Virus record (IMG/VR): IMGVR_UViG_3300032032_000001
Span: 1 to 64,000 of that record
Strand: one strand, 5' to 3'
From: a virus
DNA length: 64,000 nucleotides
In this document: one piece after another, positions 38,101 to 44,837 of the stretch
Position numbering within the stretch: position 1 is the first letter of the stretch
How the letters are laid out: every line of letters begins with the position of its first letter
Notes under the pieces: generated by a model
What the model was told of the DNA's origin: nothing
Databases searched by the model: none
What the model saw: the letters and a program-made list of their open reading frames with translations, nothing else
Translations under genes and position numbers: made by a program

Positions 38101-39893
38101 GGCGTTGGCATAACATGAAGGTGACCAACAACAATACCGGACACCTAAGTACGTCAACCGACCACCCGGAATTAGATCCTACTACCCCTGATTATGTCGG
38201 GGGCCACATTTGGGTCAGGCAGGGTGATGGTTGCTCTATCACCAATAACAATACGTCAGGTGGGTTTATCGCCCTAGGTGACACCAGTTCATGGAACGAT
38301 AACTGGTCTCAAGTTGTAGATTTTTCGGCTCCCGGAGCTTCCGGATCGTGGGATTGCTATAACTCCTCTGTCTCGAACAACCGTACACACGGAGGGCCTA
38401 TCCTTGTTCACGGGTACGGCGCTACGATTACGGCGAACAATACTAGGAATGACAAGAACAGCACCAACAACTACTTCCAGTACGACGGACAGATTCGCGT
38501 ATATAATTCTTCCAAGTTAATCGTCAGCAACAACAATGTTCAATCAGGGATCGTAATCCAAGACTGTAGGGTGGGTAACGTTTCCGATAACATTTTTAGG
38601 GGCACAATCGAGCTAGTTGATGCACCTGACTTTGTAGTTGCAGACAACAACGGCGCACTCGAAAACTCATATGATGGCACCCTTTTACTAAAAAGTGACA
38701 TTACCGTAGCTAATTCCTCCGGCACCACTGTGCAGGGGAACAAGCTCATTCGTCAGGGAGGCATCACCTACAGAAACTATGGCGATACGAGCCGGAGCAG
38801 TAATGCTTACAACGCCGGGGTCGTACGTGTGTTTCCAGGAAGTAACACCAACAGCCCGAACAGTTGGTACGGCGGGAGCGTTCCTGCGCAAACAGCTGGA
38901 GATACCATTGAACGACTCGGCGGGGAGGTGCGCATCAGCGCTTCCAAGGGGGCGAGGATAGTTAATAATCAAGTGGCTAGGATCTTCTGTGAGGGCTCAG
39001 ACTTATTACGAATTCAGGGCAACCTGTGTGCCTATGGTGGCGCACGTCCTAAAAACAAGTATAACTGGGGGATCAAGATTGAGGGGCAGTCTGATAACTA
39101 CCTCATCGACGGTAATGAGGTTAAGGGGAACATCCAGATAACTGCGGCGGATGGAAACATAGGGTTGAGCAAATCAGCCGCTTCGTCTGGCGGAATGATC
39201 ACCGGTAACCGCGTTGGTACTGAGTCGATGACCGGAGCCATACACATTTCCAATGGCAATACAATTGGAACTGGTGGAACTGGTGATTGGCGCGGCGGTG
39301 GCGGCATGATTGTTGTTGATGAGATTGGTGGTTGTCACATAACTAACAATCATCTGAATGTGGGCGGCTATGCCGGTGCGCATTCTGGGTATAACTCTAA
39401 CAACGTCTATGACGGTTGTGAGTTTGGCTCCATCTATCTGAACAGGAGAAAGAGGGCCTCTTTCAGGTTGAATACAGCCTCCTCTCCCAATTTCACTATT
39501 TCTTGGCCCCGTTACCAGAAGTCTGTATATGTTGCTAACAACACTATGGGCTCCCTCTGGATTGCGGAACCCTCGTGGATAGAAGAGAACCCAGTGGGGA
39601 CGAATACTTTCCGTGCGCACATGGGGCTCCTACCTAACATGACCGCCAGCACCTCTTATAATGATTCGGGGAGCAACATCGGCGGGAACCACGAGATTAA
39701 CGGAACTGGCCAAATCGATCACTTCAATTATGTACTTGGACTGGATTTTAACTGGGCCTTCTCTGGGAACGCAGATAACTCTGGGTTTGTCCAGCACAAC
39801 AGCTTCATGACGGCACTGATGAGCCTTCCAATCGCCGCACACTGCGCTGGCAATATGTTAGCTAGCAACAATGACCCGGATGATCAGAACTAA
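32157..39893 (+). CDS. giant right-handed beta-helix tail spike/fibre (2578 aa)
   Basis: ATG 32157 follows GGGAG. The first roughly 60 residues probably form the attachment end (FGRLAGKTHTAQKSL). Residues from about 1340 to 2430 have the hallmarks of a right-handed parallel beta-helix: many short I/V strands separated by asparagine-ladder turns (YVKNNTFKSF, IHVKNNTIKD, LIVSNNNVQSGIVIQ, GNVSDNIFRG). This fold is typical of pectate-lyase-like and spike proteins that bind or cut surface polysaccharides. I could not identify catalytic acids, so enzymatic activity is open. It is the last gene before a strong hairpin. Confidence 0.7.
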   Translation: MAYKYFGRLAGKTHTAQKSLTESAPPNTLTPFNPQAPATKLLAYGEDATSLTFNRALSALASNVDHIAAVLDAPTTKYEIIQPYRQTIDGDWTEGQWNHGCVSLGQQSMSGIETGQEELHMPEVASLDPTPSYWVHLGIHKSNLPERVRFFRVQNSIVGSPQSTGYNLHSEVTSGAPNPEIDGHAVPSVHHIARPEDAYLNTALHSATQSYFDYTYKTQGTQQYLGTEDHGVVIHIPPIERMKPNIAPYAMDWHSEPIYKWDADGVYLKSSTFASLNLRPGCFVEISGDGDESVNKGNNGLFQVAAIGKSDHLPSMGGPGDKAILTRGGLCKVTVRDWRIYGRGELVSWASAPNHMDQEDNTAQKPGLRKNYAHVAYIIPRPDITGNPTDEPGDVYLASYAAADDAPDAIGFGPATKAGTPAVAGSERYSGRYRYGDIGSPDQEGVVRDHTGSIIMDALQNHGILPGTRLYHGHAHFYPGNSPWGTAYPAAYSEVMGELDGVPDGIVGPGEPVVFDTETMPGKVWPCAPSGFVLNPSFSFHPENSLYAGEYCAEVKTLTTVKESLSPNNAVKGDRKKPEISILRAWHKFIRTGHISPSNAPWNGAGHSSDPSAAIIPPKGDDLNVMGAPTRTILGGDLWHVVFEHHFGTDHGSLQSAYNKYLQIGGMNEWVGDHASVSVGPDKIYYPVFLNSPVVGRPSTRARFSSISADHAVIYDVNVKPDGEWSTQGWDGWDYGMERGWPIEVGTILAFPTVDGNVSWKVAYIAKAPYVDDAQGRGMIPGYGLNAAYNTDYSASPLMRGPNDIGASSHKAGFGNVIWVNPLRPFTTVLPGGDTLSDGGTHEDGWNGSFAKGEIAHLTRSNNDLYISLHRLCSRDNDHVRAEVAVKYASSSAQVLDDNGAAYGQRSYDESMVGGDARSTRMLLTDPTTQTFGSSPEIGAWDVPNIGLDEMHSTYRDGNYPKHGVYLSSNYSKVNEKYTYPNPGGLENKPAFDARSTPIEMQDRSILGSIEGVLLGNYSPFHESIGTGTEGGRGLYDADSFGALSNGVIKGGRAWIKRQEIHNGASDAVGNLWDNQVLMTNAYLHVGGAKWFQLAQTLTFAVNGNYLISWCADRKKYITESITEHSSGLIENSGPPTTHWEVGQDARKICCYIASVSGGVVQSVTDVRLRVGRQDQKTNIYVGSINPLHGQSSHFNMMHNGGYIDDSMNFSTLGEAFAALTFWTKNSSINRRWTVEVVGPTFESYWRWDKTAYDSNLAPDDSAETRGIEFPIKIPCNGVTVRGIRGKNAGDGKNDDLAGSNFLYAHAGWEKGDNVKESQEDDRNKSPVIYWKHPLDRPVPGLFDLDGRYGITFENLSFHYQGTIDSSFSSHTDWGPDYRRDVPQDVVFCAGNEAYLDEQLQDIDPGDQNLGAHGRDREAFDHLYGSHTTPSNMAYSGGWKFSNLYVRGGGGLLTTLDARYSLDNVIVKDCHAHDVMSFVTMGIDLFNMPHSSWDHKQQRGKHHTRVVIENNKASFPGIRHIINGQTGETEIHGTLTHYAPGTFNAGGPFEEQWEDPFEITYGDGAGYDGEITPNGAKYFCGVYASQCKEIYVKNNTFKSFYAGVVFGRPLKMNVSPASGFNQEPFCEGYIESNVIQNTQSHGVYVLSQTSPSNIHVKNNTIKDPGIPYGAGEPWSGSNAHPNIFDHEAWGIKLLAGGTVCSGNVINNTWRTSPELNWGSGNEGHLFCDRTGTAFPAFSRLYPTAGGIYAYSTKTGTVDPSNPLEGECVGVENIITNNHILLSGRATFGVLISTGSYGTQVMDNKIIHEGSPVQADVPDYSSQDFMDNLFRYPWGVWTGKQCNRTQIVGNQLGANVFIAEESPNSIISGNLVSMPYSMSKPKAQNGDGGCLVYTSSWGTSIINNKLSCGNITMGGVGTGVSDSRITGNNLAPFGEVRIDTSSWNVLDNGATAWTAITINGSGSNIVVDDNNTNFGDITAASGGRWHNMKVTNNNTGHLSTSTDHPELDPTTPDYVGGHIWVRQGDGCSITNNNTSGGFIALGDTSSWNDNWSQVVDFSAPGASGSWDCYNSSVSNNRTHGGPILVHGYGATITANNTRNDKNSTNNYFQYDGQIRVYNSSKLIVSNNNVQSGIVIQDCRVGNVSDNIFRGTIELVDAPDFVVADNNGALENSYDGTLLLKSDITVANSSGTTVQGNKLIRQGGITYRNYGDTSRSSNAYNAGVVRVFPGSNTNSPNSWYGGSVPAQTAGDTIERLGGEVRISASKGARIVNNQVARIFCEGSDLLRIQGNLCAYGGARPKNKYNWGIKIEGQSDNYLIDGNEVKGNIQITAADGNIGLSKSAASSGGMITGNRVGTESMTGAIHISNGNTIGTGGTGDWRGGGGMIVVDEIGGCHITNNHLNVGGYAGAHSGYNSNNVYDGCEFGSIYLNRRKRASFRLNTASSPNFTISWPRYQKSVYVANNTMGSLWIAEPSWIEENPVGTNTFRAHMGLLPNMTASTSYNDSGSNIGGNHEINGTGQIDHFNYVLGLDFNWAFSGNADNSGFVQHNSFMTALMSLPIAAHCAGNMLASNNDPDDQN

Positions 39894-39908
39894 AAAGTAG
39901 GCGTAGCC

Positions 39909-39942
39909 GGAACTCCCCTCCCCATGACGGGGAGGGGGTTCC
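39909..39942. terminator. strong hairpin in the convergent gap, probable terminator
   Basis: The left arm GGAACTCCCCTCCCC (39909-39923) pairs with GGGGAGGGGGTTCC (39929-39942), with one bulged T and a five-base ATGAC loop. It lies between the tail spike gene (plus) and the Rho-N-like gene (minus), whose stop codons face each other. A T-run appears on the minus strand only about ten bases beyond the stem and none is seen on the plus strand. It is therefore probably a shared terminator, although not a textbook one. Confidence 0.7.
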
Positions 39943-39958
39943 AAGCCCAATGAAAGAC

Positions 39959-40348
39959 CTAGCCAATCTTGCCTTCAGCGGCTGCTGCCTTGGCACCGCC
40001 CACAAGGGCTTCGGCCAACTGCCGCTTGTTCATCTTAGAGTATCCGGAGACACCCTGCTCACGAGCAGCGAGGCGCAAGTCCTTAACAGGCCTACTGCTC
40101 ATCACAGCTTGGACAGCCTCGGACGCGGCGGGTACTTTCTTTTTAGTATCCTTCTTTGCGGTGCGCTTCGCCGTAGTCTCGCTTGCGAGCTTCTTGGCAT
40201 TGGTGCGAGCGCGTCGCTTCTTGGCGCTACGTTTAATAGCGCCGGTGGTCCCTTCAATACCTTTCACGGTGTAGAAGGTGGCAACACCAACCATGACAGC
40301 TTGGATTGAACGAACAATAACAGGGTTACGAAGAATTCCACTTAGCAT
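39959..40348 (-). CDS. basic DNA-binding-like protein with Rho-N/SAP-like C-terminus
   Basis: The chosen start is ATG 40348 (129 aa), because GGAGG lies upstream. A longer frame to 40432 would run through the promoter-like motif. Residues 8-27 are hydrophobic (VIVRSIQAVMVGVATFYTV), perhaps a membrane anchor. Residues 37-70 are very Lys/Arg/Ala-rich. Residues 82-114 match the Rho N-terminal/SAP-like fold (VKDLRLAAREQGVSGYSKMNK, then QLAEALV). These domains bind nucleic acid. It is a single-gene unit with its own promoter-like motif and a hairpin behind it. A nucleoid-like or DNA-tethering protein is possible. Confidence 0.65.
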   Translation of the reverse strand: MLSGILRNPVIVRSIQAVMVGVATFYTVKGIEGTTGAIKRSAKKRRARTNAKKLASETTAKRTAKKDTKKKVPAASEAVQAVMSSRPVKDLRLAAREQGVSGYSKMNKRQLAEALVGGAKAAAAEGKIG

Positions 40349-40409
40349 AATATCCTCCTTCAGGATTTGGTTGTGGATAGCGATAGAAGAGTATTCTTCC
40401 ATCACTATT

Positions 40410-40417
40410 CTTATGCC
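40410..40417 (-). promoter_or_regulatory. phage promoter-like motif GGCATAAG (copy 1)
   Basis: On the minus strand the sequence reads GGCATAAGAATAGTG, 62 bases upstream of the start at 40348. It abuts the T-run of the terminator of the preceding gene. It matches three other copies across 15 positions. No shared -35 box is seen. Confidence 0.6.
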
Positions 40418-40418
40418 T

Positions 40419-40444
40419 AAAAAAGGGGGCACTTTTGCACCCCC
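40419..40444 (-). terminator. intrinsic terminator of the metallophosphoesterase gene
   Basis: On the minus strand GGGGGTGC-AAAA-GTGCCCCC is followed by TTTTTT. The eight-pair stem contains two G-T wobbles. It begins nine bases after the stop of the phosphoesterase gene. Confidence 0.75.
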
Positions 40445-40452
40445 TTAGTCCC

Positions 40453-41205
40453 CTAGCAGATGTGGATAGGGTCACAGTAAACGGAATCCGCCTTCACCGC
40501 GTGAAACCCAACGTTGTCGCCGTCCTTCAGGATTGCTGCGCAAAGGTGCCCACCATGAACACAGCCCAAGTCCAATCCCGTTGCGTGCTTAAACTCGACG
40601 GGGGAGTTGTGGGATGTGAACGGTTGGTGTCCGAAGTAGACATGTCCAAAACGACCATCGTAGATATCTGCCCAAAAGTCATCCTGAGGAGTCTCTTCCC
40701 CAAAGACGACCATTGACCCAGAGTCATCCACAAACCGAATGAACATTGTCCGCTCGGCCCTCTTTCGCTGCTTATTTGACATCTCACCCAAGACGGCAGG
40801 GAGCGCCTCCATCCTCGGGGTGATACCCCCGTGGACAACCACGAAATCATCACGTTTCACATATGTGACTACCTTGCTCCGTAGCCAATCGCGTAAATCC
40901 TGGTCTGTTGACTCCATAACGCCGGACAGCTCAGTAGCGTATTTCATCTCCATCGCTTTTTCGACGCCACCGTTCTCTACCTTCTTCCAGAATCGAATGT
41001 TTCTCGACTCGTGATTTCCCTGGACTACCGTCGCCTTGTCGCCAAGGTTTCGGACGTACTTGAGAACTCCGGAGCTATCTGGGCCCTTATCAACCAAGTC
41101 CCCAACGAATATATACTCCGTCACCCCACGGTCGCTCAGGTCTCCAATAAGCACCTTTAGTTCTTTGAGACATCCGTGAACATCTCCAATAATTGCTGTA
41201 GCCAT
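40453..41205 (-). CDS. calcineurin-like metallophosphoesterase (PP1/ApaH-type)
   Basis: This 250-aa protein carries the full metallophosphoesterase motif set: GDVHG (7-11), GDLVDKG (35-41), GNHES (63-67), then VVHGG and FGHQ, with a final HGG. These residues bind the two metal ions that activate water. Family members act as protein phosphatases or diadenosine-tetraphosphate hydrolases, and the closest style is the lambda/PP1-like group. The exact substrate cannot be told. ATG 41205 has GGAGG at good spacing. It forms its own unit, with a promoter-like motif 54 bases upstream and a terminator downstream. Confidence 0.85.
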   Translation of the reverse strand: MATAIIGDVHGCLKELKVLIGDLSDRGVTEYIFVGDLVDKGPDSSGVLKYVRNLGDKATVVQGNHESRNIRFWKKVENGGVEKAMEMKYATELSGVMESTDQDLRDWLRSKVVTYVKRDDFVVVHGGITPRMEALPAVLGEMSNKQRKRAERTMFIRFVDDSGSMVVFGEETPQDDFWADIYDGRFGHVYFGHQPFTSHNSPVEFKHATGLDLGCVHGGHLCAAILKDGDNVGFHAVKADSVYCDPIHIC

Positions 41206-41234
41206 AAGGCTATCCTCCTTGTGGTTGTGTTTTG

Positions 41235-41252
41235 GTAAGGAACTTTCCTTAC
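41235..41252. repeat. perfect inverted repeat downstream of promoter-like motif 2
   Basis: GTAAGGAA-CT-TTCCTTAC is an 18-base palindrome between the promoter-like motif (41259-41266) and the phosphoesterase start. It could be an operator or a 5' mRNA hairpin. No second copy was noticed near the other three motif copies. Confidence 0.5.
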
Positions 41253-41258
41253 ATAGCT

Positions 41259-41266
41259 CTTATGCC
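41259..41266 (-). promoter_or_regulatory. phage promoter-like motif GGCATAAG (copy 2)
   Basis: On the minus strand it reads GGCATAAGAGCTATG, 54 bases upstream of the phosphoesterase start, in the gap after the terminator of the long replication unit. It shares the 15-base consensus GGYATAAGMRYHRTG with three other sites. Confidence 0.6.
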
Positions 41267-41293
41267 ATTATTAGTGTGTGATATTGCGTAGAT

Positions 41294-41332
41294 AAAAAAA
41301 GGGAGAGAGCCTTCGTAAGAAGACCCTCTCCC
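41294..41332 (-). terminator. intrinsic terminator closing the long replication unit
   Basis: On the minus strand GGGAGAGGGTCTTC-TTAC-GAAGGCTCTCTCCC forms a 14-pair stem, with two G-T wobbles and a four-base loop. It is followed directly by seven T residues. It lies 28 bases after the stop of the AT-hook gene. Confidence 0.85.
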
Positions 41333-41360
41333 TTAACCACAACCCCGAAGGAGGACGGGA

Positions 41361-42101
41361 TTACTTTACGTACTTACTTGGATCAGGGACCTTGGTAAGG
41401 TCTTTGATCATGGGCTCGTCCTCCTCAACAATAATACTGTTGATGATGTACACGAGTGTATTCGTAAGTAGGTTATTTGCCTGAGTCTGTTCTTGGCGGA
41501 TCGCCTGTAGTTGACTTTCAAGCTCAGAGAGCTTGCTCATCAAGGCGGTCGCGGCAGGATTTTTCTCAGTTGTTTTGATTTCCAGATCCGCAGGGGCGGC
41601 CTCTGCAACCTCATCAACCTCCTCAACCTTCTTAAATCCCGTAGTTGCTTTTCGCTTAGGGCTTTTGGTTGACTTCTTGATCGGTGCCACAGCTGGCTTA
41701 GCTACTGCCTCTGGCTTTTTACGGGGTCGCCCCCTCTTCTTCTTAGGCTCTTCCACCACAGCCTCGACAGGGGTCTTTACCTCTTCCGAGACCTCGTCGC
41801 TGGTGTCCTCATCGGTCCCCTCAGGGGGCCAGGACGGGGCGGTGCATTCGCCAAGAATAAATTTTTGTAGACGCTTGATGTAACTTCCAACACCCGTTCT
41901 AAAGGTGTCTTCAATTCCTACGCCGCTGATACTAAGCCCAGCAAACTCTTCTGCTCGCTCATGAATCCATGAGACTACTTCAGCCTCTTTCATGGTGTAA
42001 GCATCGAGAGGCTCTAAGCCCATTCCTACGATTGCAATTTTTCTCAATTCGGCACGGTCTAAAGGACCGAGCATTTTCTTTGTAAAGCGTTTAGTCGCCA
42101 T
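41361..42101 (-). CDS. AT-hook, Lys-rich DNA-binding protein with C-terminal coiled coil
   Basis: I chose ATG 42101 (246 aa), which has GGAGG at good spacing and overlaps the upstream gene by 11 bases. Upstream ATGs in frame lack a site. Residues 1-85 form a helical domain (LDRAELRKIAIVGMGLEPLDA). Residues 95-120 are acidic. Residues 121-129 carry a classic AT-hook core (KKRGRPRKK), which inserts into the minor groove of AT-rich DNA. A Lys/Ala/Pro-rich linker and a predicted coiled coil (about 185-225) follow. It is the last gene before the terminator. A nucleoid-like or replication-associated role is inferred. Confidence 0.7.
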   Translation of the reverse strand: MATKRFTKKMLGPLDRAELRKIAIVGMGLEPLDAYTMKEAEVVSWIHERAEEFAGLSISGVGIEDTFRTGVGSYIKRLQKFILGECTAPSWPPEGTDEDTSDEVSEEVKTPVEAVVEEPKKKRGRPRKKPEAVAKPAVAPIKKSTKSPKRKATTGFKKVEEVDEVAEAAPADLEIKTTEKNPAATALMSKLSELESQLQAIRQEQTQANNLLTNTLVYIINSIIVEEDEPMIKDLTKVPDPSKYVK

Positions 42102-42381
42102 AGGTAGTTTCCTCCATAAGTTTGTTGTGACAGTACACAACGACACCGTCATGATGATTGTAACAGTTACCATCGCACGGCAGTGATAGCCTGTTCCGGT
42201 TCTCCTTAATGTACTTTGTTAGTTTATCTCTTATTGGGTTAATTGGGCTATTTGTGACTTCATCTGTCTTATACTGAAGAAAGTCGTGTAATTGCTGGGT
42301 AGGCGTTGATGGGCAAGCCCGGACTCCCATCTGCTCCCAAACAATATGCAGCAACTCACTCTTACTCGCACCCGGGTTCAT
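42091..42381 (-). CDS. small Cys/His protein, unknown
   Basis: This 96-aa protein starts at ATG 42381 with CAGGAG upstream. It overlaps the RusA stop (ATGA) and the AT-hook start. The C-terminal third has CDGNC (69-73), then YNHHDG and VVYCHN, so C69, C73, H76, H77, C84 and H85 could bind one zinc. Similar short LxCDGxC...CH patterns occur in phage hypothetical proteins. No function is known to me. Confidence 0.6.
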   Translation of the reverse strand: MNPGASKSELLHIVWEQMGVRACPSTPTQQLHDFLQYKTDEVTNSPINPIRDKLTKYIKENRNRLSLPCDGNCYNHHDGVVVYCHNKLMEETTYGD

Positions 42382-42803
42382 GATAACTCCTGTATACTAA
42401 ACCTGATACCAACAAAGTCGCTATCAGGGCCGTGGTGCTTTTTTACGAACTCCTCTATAAAGCAGGAGTCATCAATAGCTAAGCACTCAGCAATAACGTC
42501 CTCTAGTACCTTGACCAAGTTAGATACGTCGCGTCGCTTATATCTAGTCTTGGCCTTCTTTGGCCACCCCTTGTTATATAACGAGGGTAGGAAATAGTGG
42601 ATATTTAATCGGTACGGGTGATCCGGATTCAGTGGGCGCTTTTTGAAGCCCACCTGCTTCGCAATTTGAACAGAGGCCTTAGCTTTGAACTGCTTCATTT
42701 TAGATGACGGCCTTGGGCCACGAGTCGTGTAAACGTACATGTCATTCACCGAGGGAGGGAGTATGTCAATCTCCGCCTCAAAAACAATTGGTTCAGTCTT
42801 CAC
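42378..42803 (-). CDS. RusA-like Holliday junction resolvase
   Basis: The C-terminal half carries the RusA pattern: DVSNLVKVLEDVIAECLAIDDSCF, in which aspartates of D-x-x-N and DD coordinate metal in the family, then VKKHHGPDSDFVGIRFSI. N-terminal IDILPPSVNDMYV also fits. RusA enzymes cut four-way junctions made during recombination and replication. I prefer GTG 42803 (141 aa), close to family length. An ATG at 42884 abuts an AGGAGG with no spacing and would overlap the upstream gene by 92 bases. Neither start has an ideal site, so the start is uncertain. Confidence 0.75.
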   Translation of the reverse strand: MKTEPIVFEAEIDILPPSVNDMYVYTTRGPRPSSKMKQFKAKASVQIAKQVGFKKRPLNPDHPYRLNIHYFLPSLYNKGWPKKAKTRYKRRDVSNLVKVLEDVIAECLAIDDSCFIEEFVKKHHGPDSDFVGIRFSIQELS

Positions 42804-43356
42804 GCCGCACCCGCTTAAAATTACCCGGAAAGGATTTAGATTTTGATGGCTGCGGCCTTGAGAAAACCTCTTGCCTGTCGCCATCCTCCTGGGTTCGGAA
42901 CCACAACTCCCGACCCAGCCGATCCATACTCTTACTTATTTTACGGAGCCTAGCCTCATGCACGTCTACCTGGGCTTTAAAATAAACGTAGTCTCTTTTG
43001 GCACCTAGGCATGATTTTGTGATGAACGCCTTCCGCAGCTCTGAGTTTGTAAGCTTGCTGTCCCTCGCCGTGGCCAAGGTGGCCTCCGCCGCGACAATTT
43101 CTAACCTAGCTTTGCTTATGGTCGCATAACTACTAGCCTTAGCCAGTTGGTCTGATATGTATTCGAAAAACGACAAATAGGAATCATACAGACCCTTGAT
43201 GTCCTCGTTTGGGAGGTACTTCAGGCCTTGTGGGATCCTAGGCTCCTCACCGGGTGGTTCCCGGTCAGGGGAAAATCCGGTAGCCCGTAAGTCGTTCTCT
43301 AACGTAGTTCTTAGCGCCAGGAAGACATCCTCCTCCTGGTCTGGTTTTTTATCCAT
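42793..43356 (-). CDS. helical hypothetical protein in the recombination cluster
   Basis: This 187-aa protein starts at ATG 43356 with AGGGGG just upstream. It is almost entirely helical and charged: KGLYDSYLSFFEYISDQLAK, then a long heptad-like stretch (ISKARLEIVAAEATLATA) and KAQVDVHEARLRKISKSMD. The C-terminus is basic and disordered-looking (SKSKSFPGNFKRVRRED). It lies between a Cas4-like nuclease and RusA, so a recombination accessory or DNA-binding role is possible. I do not recognise the family. Confidence 0.65.
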   Translation of the reverse strand: MDKKPDQEEDVFLALRTTLENDLRATGFSPDREPPGEEPRIPQGLKYLPNEDIKGLYDSYLSFFEYISDQLAKASSYATISKARLEIVAAEATLATARDSKLTNSELRKAFITKSCLGAKRDYVYFKAQVDVHEARLRKISKSMDRLGRELWFRTQEDGDRQEVFSRPQPSKSKSFPGNFKRVRRED

Positions 43357-43365
43357 CAATCCCCC

Positions 43366-44073
43366 TTAGAATTCGGGCTGACACGTGTGTGCGAACTTGC
43401 ATGTACGGCACACCCATTTATTAGGTTCTCTGGGTGGTTCTGTCCCGGCGGTTACATGCGCCTCGACACCCTTTATGACTTCAAGAACCTCCTCCCAGAT
43501 TCGGTTCTCAAACTTAACCTTGAACAGCCGCATAGAGCCAGTTGCACGATTCACATATAAGAGCTGACACCTGGGGATGTTCAGTGCAAACATGTATGCG
43601 TGTATCTGGTAAATATGCTCAGCTTTAGGTTTTGTAAGATTTCTGTAGACGCTTTCGCCGACCGTCTTGATCTCCAAGACCCACTCTTTGTCATAGAAAA
43701 CACCGTCACAGTGCCCAGCTATATGAAGGTCTTCGGAACTGATCGGGACTTCTGACTTGAAGTCTTCGAACTCTTTTTCTAGCTTAGCCTGGATCATGTC
43801 GTGAAGAGCATGTCCCATATCAAAAAGCATCCGAAGATCAGCAGGGATACGGCTCTCAGGCTCCTCCCCAATCCTGTCGTACCAAACAGCACGCTTACAC
43901 GCGCCAGGGTTTAGTGACGACGGGTGGTACACATGGGTTTTTCGGCTCCATGAGTCCTTGTTCATGTCCTCATGGATACGGTCAACCTCATTCATTATAT
44001 TGAAGTCTCTGTCCCACTCCGGCGCTTCCTCTCGAAGACACTTTTCTGGGACCCTAAACTTTTTCTTTGTCAT
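43366..44073 (-). CDS. Cas4/RecB-like PD-(D/E)XK nuclease with four-Cys Fe-S signature
   Basis: This 235-aa protein shows a RecB-type nuclease core: H88 and H91 (MGHALHD), GHCDG with D123, E134-x-K136 (VLEIKTV) and the QxxxY motif (Q156-Y160). One cysteine upstream (C59, PGACKRA) and three at the end (C222, C225, C231) match the Cas4/AddB iron-sulphur arrangement. Such enzymes usually degrade or resect DNA ends. No cas1 or repeats are nearby, so this is a phage recombination nuclease rather than part of a CRISPR locus. Its ATG overlaps the upstream stop (ATGA), with AAGGAA before it. Confidence 0.85.
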   Translation of the reverse strand: MTKKKFRVPEKCLREEAPEWDRDFNIMNEVDRIHEDMNKDSWSRKTHVYHPSSLNPGACKRAVWYDRIGEEPESRIPADLRMLFDMGHALHDMIQAKLEKEFEDFKSEVPISSEDLHIAGHCDGVFYDKEWVLEIKTVGESVYRNLTKPKAEHIYQIHAYMFALNIPRCQLLYVNRATGSMRLFKVKFENRIWEEVLEVIKGVEAHVTAGTEPPREPNKWVCRTCKFAHTCQPEF

Positions 44074-44837
44074 TCTGGTATTCCTTTTGCGAACTCAAGG
44101 AATTTACCGTAACTCATGATGGTGTACTCATTGGTTCCTATTGTAAGCGTGATACGCTGCCCAGTGAGAAGCGCACTTACGTGGTTAAGTGTTATGGTGA
44201 AACTCTTCTTCGGCGGCCTGCCACCAAGACAGGACAGCCCCTCAAATGAGTCCAAAAAGTTATCATCAAGCTCCTGGTGTGGGACGACGGCAACTTCGCC
44301 CCCTTTGTTAAGCTCGATTATGTAGGCTGGTATCTTTCCTTGTGAGTACGCTTGCTTCCTCAGAAACTCTAAGTCTTTCACGCTCACACTCATCTTATTG
44401 CTCTTAGTTGTCTTGGCCTCGACGAGGATACTTGGGGTTATTACATCCCTTCGGTAGCCCCATCTGGATCCGGAGGCGGGCTGTCGCTTACCATCCAGGT
44501 CTTCAGCTATTCTTACTTCTTGTTTTTTGCTGGCCTCATGGTTCGTCAACACGGCTATAGCCTCCTCTATTACTACGTAATATTTATCATTCTCGTAAAT
44601 GTCCTCAGCGCTTTTAGTCCAGTCGATTCTTCCTAGGATCATCCTAGCAAGCTCTAAGAACTTCTCGGGCACATACACCAGCACCGCTAAGCCACTCTCA
44701 ACATGCGTTATGTTGTAGTCCGTATCGAGCCGTGCCGACCCAGGACGCTTATGCATAAAGAGTCCAGGAAGGAACGGTAACGCGTCGATAACGACTAACT
44801 TGCCTTGCGGGCCGGTGCATATACTCAATCTAGCCAT
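44070..44837 (-). CDS. PD-(D/E)XK nuclease, possibly resolvase-like
   Basis: In this 255-aa protein, residues 125-176 contain a D131...E140-x-K142 nuclease signature (RDVITPSILVEAKTT). A helix and strand follow (FLRKQAYSQGKIPAYIIEL), an arrangement seen in Hjc-type and related phage nucleases. The first 120 residues are a separate alpha/beta domain of unknown type. The gene overlaps the RecA-like gene by eight bases and the Cas4-like gene by four, so all three are likely coupled. The exact substrate (junction, flap or overhang) cannot be told from the sequence. Confidence 0.65.
   Translation of the reverse strand: MARLSICTGPQGKLVVIDALPFLPGLFMHKRPGSARLDTDYNITHVESGLAVLVYVPEKFLELARMILGRIDWTKSAEDIYENDKYYVVIEEAIAVLTNHEASKKQEVRIAEDLDGKRQPASGSRWGYRRDVITPSILVEAKTTKSNKMSVSVKDLEFLRKQAYSQGKIPAYIIELNKGGEVAVVPHQELDDNFLDSFEGLSCLGGRPPKKSFTITLNHVSALLTGQRITLTIGTNEYTIMSYGKFLEFAKGIPE

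Noticed and set aside
43366-44073. Possible CRISPR-Cas adaptation gene (cas4)
   Set aside because: The nuclease matches the Cas4/RecB fold, but no cas1, cas2, effector gene or repeat array is present. The neighbours are phage recombination genes.
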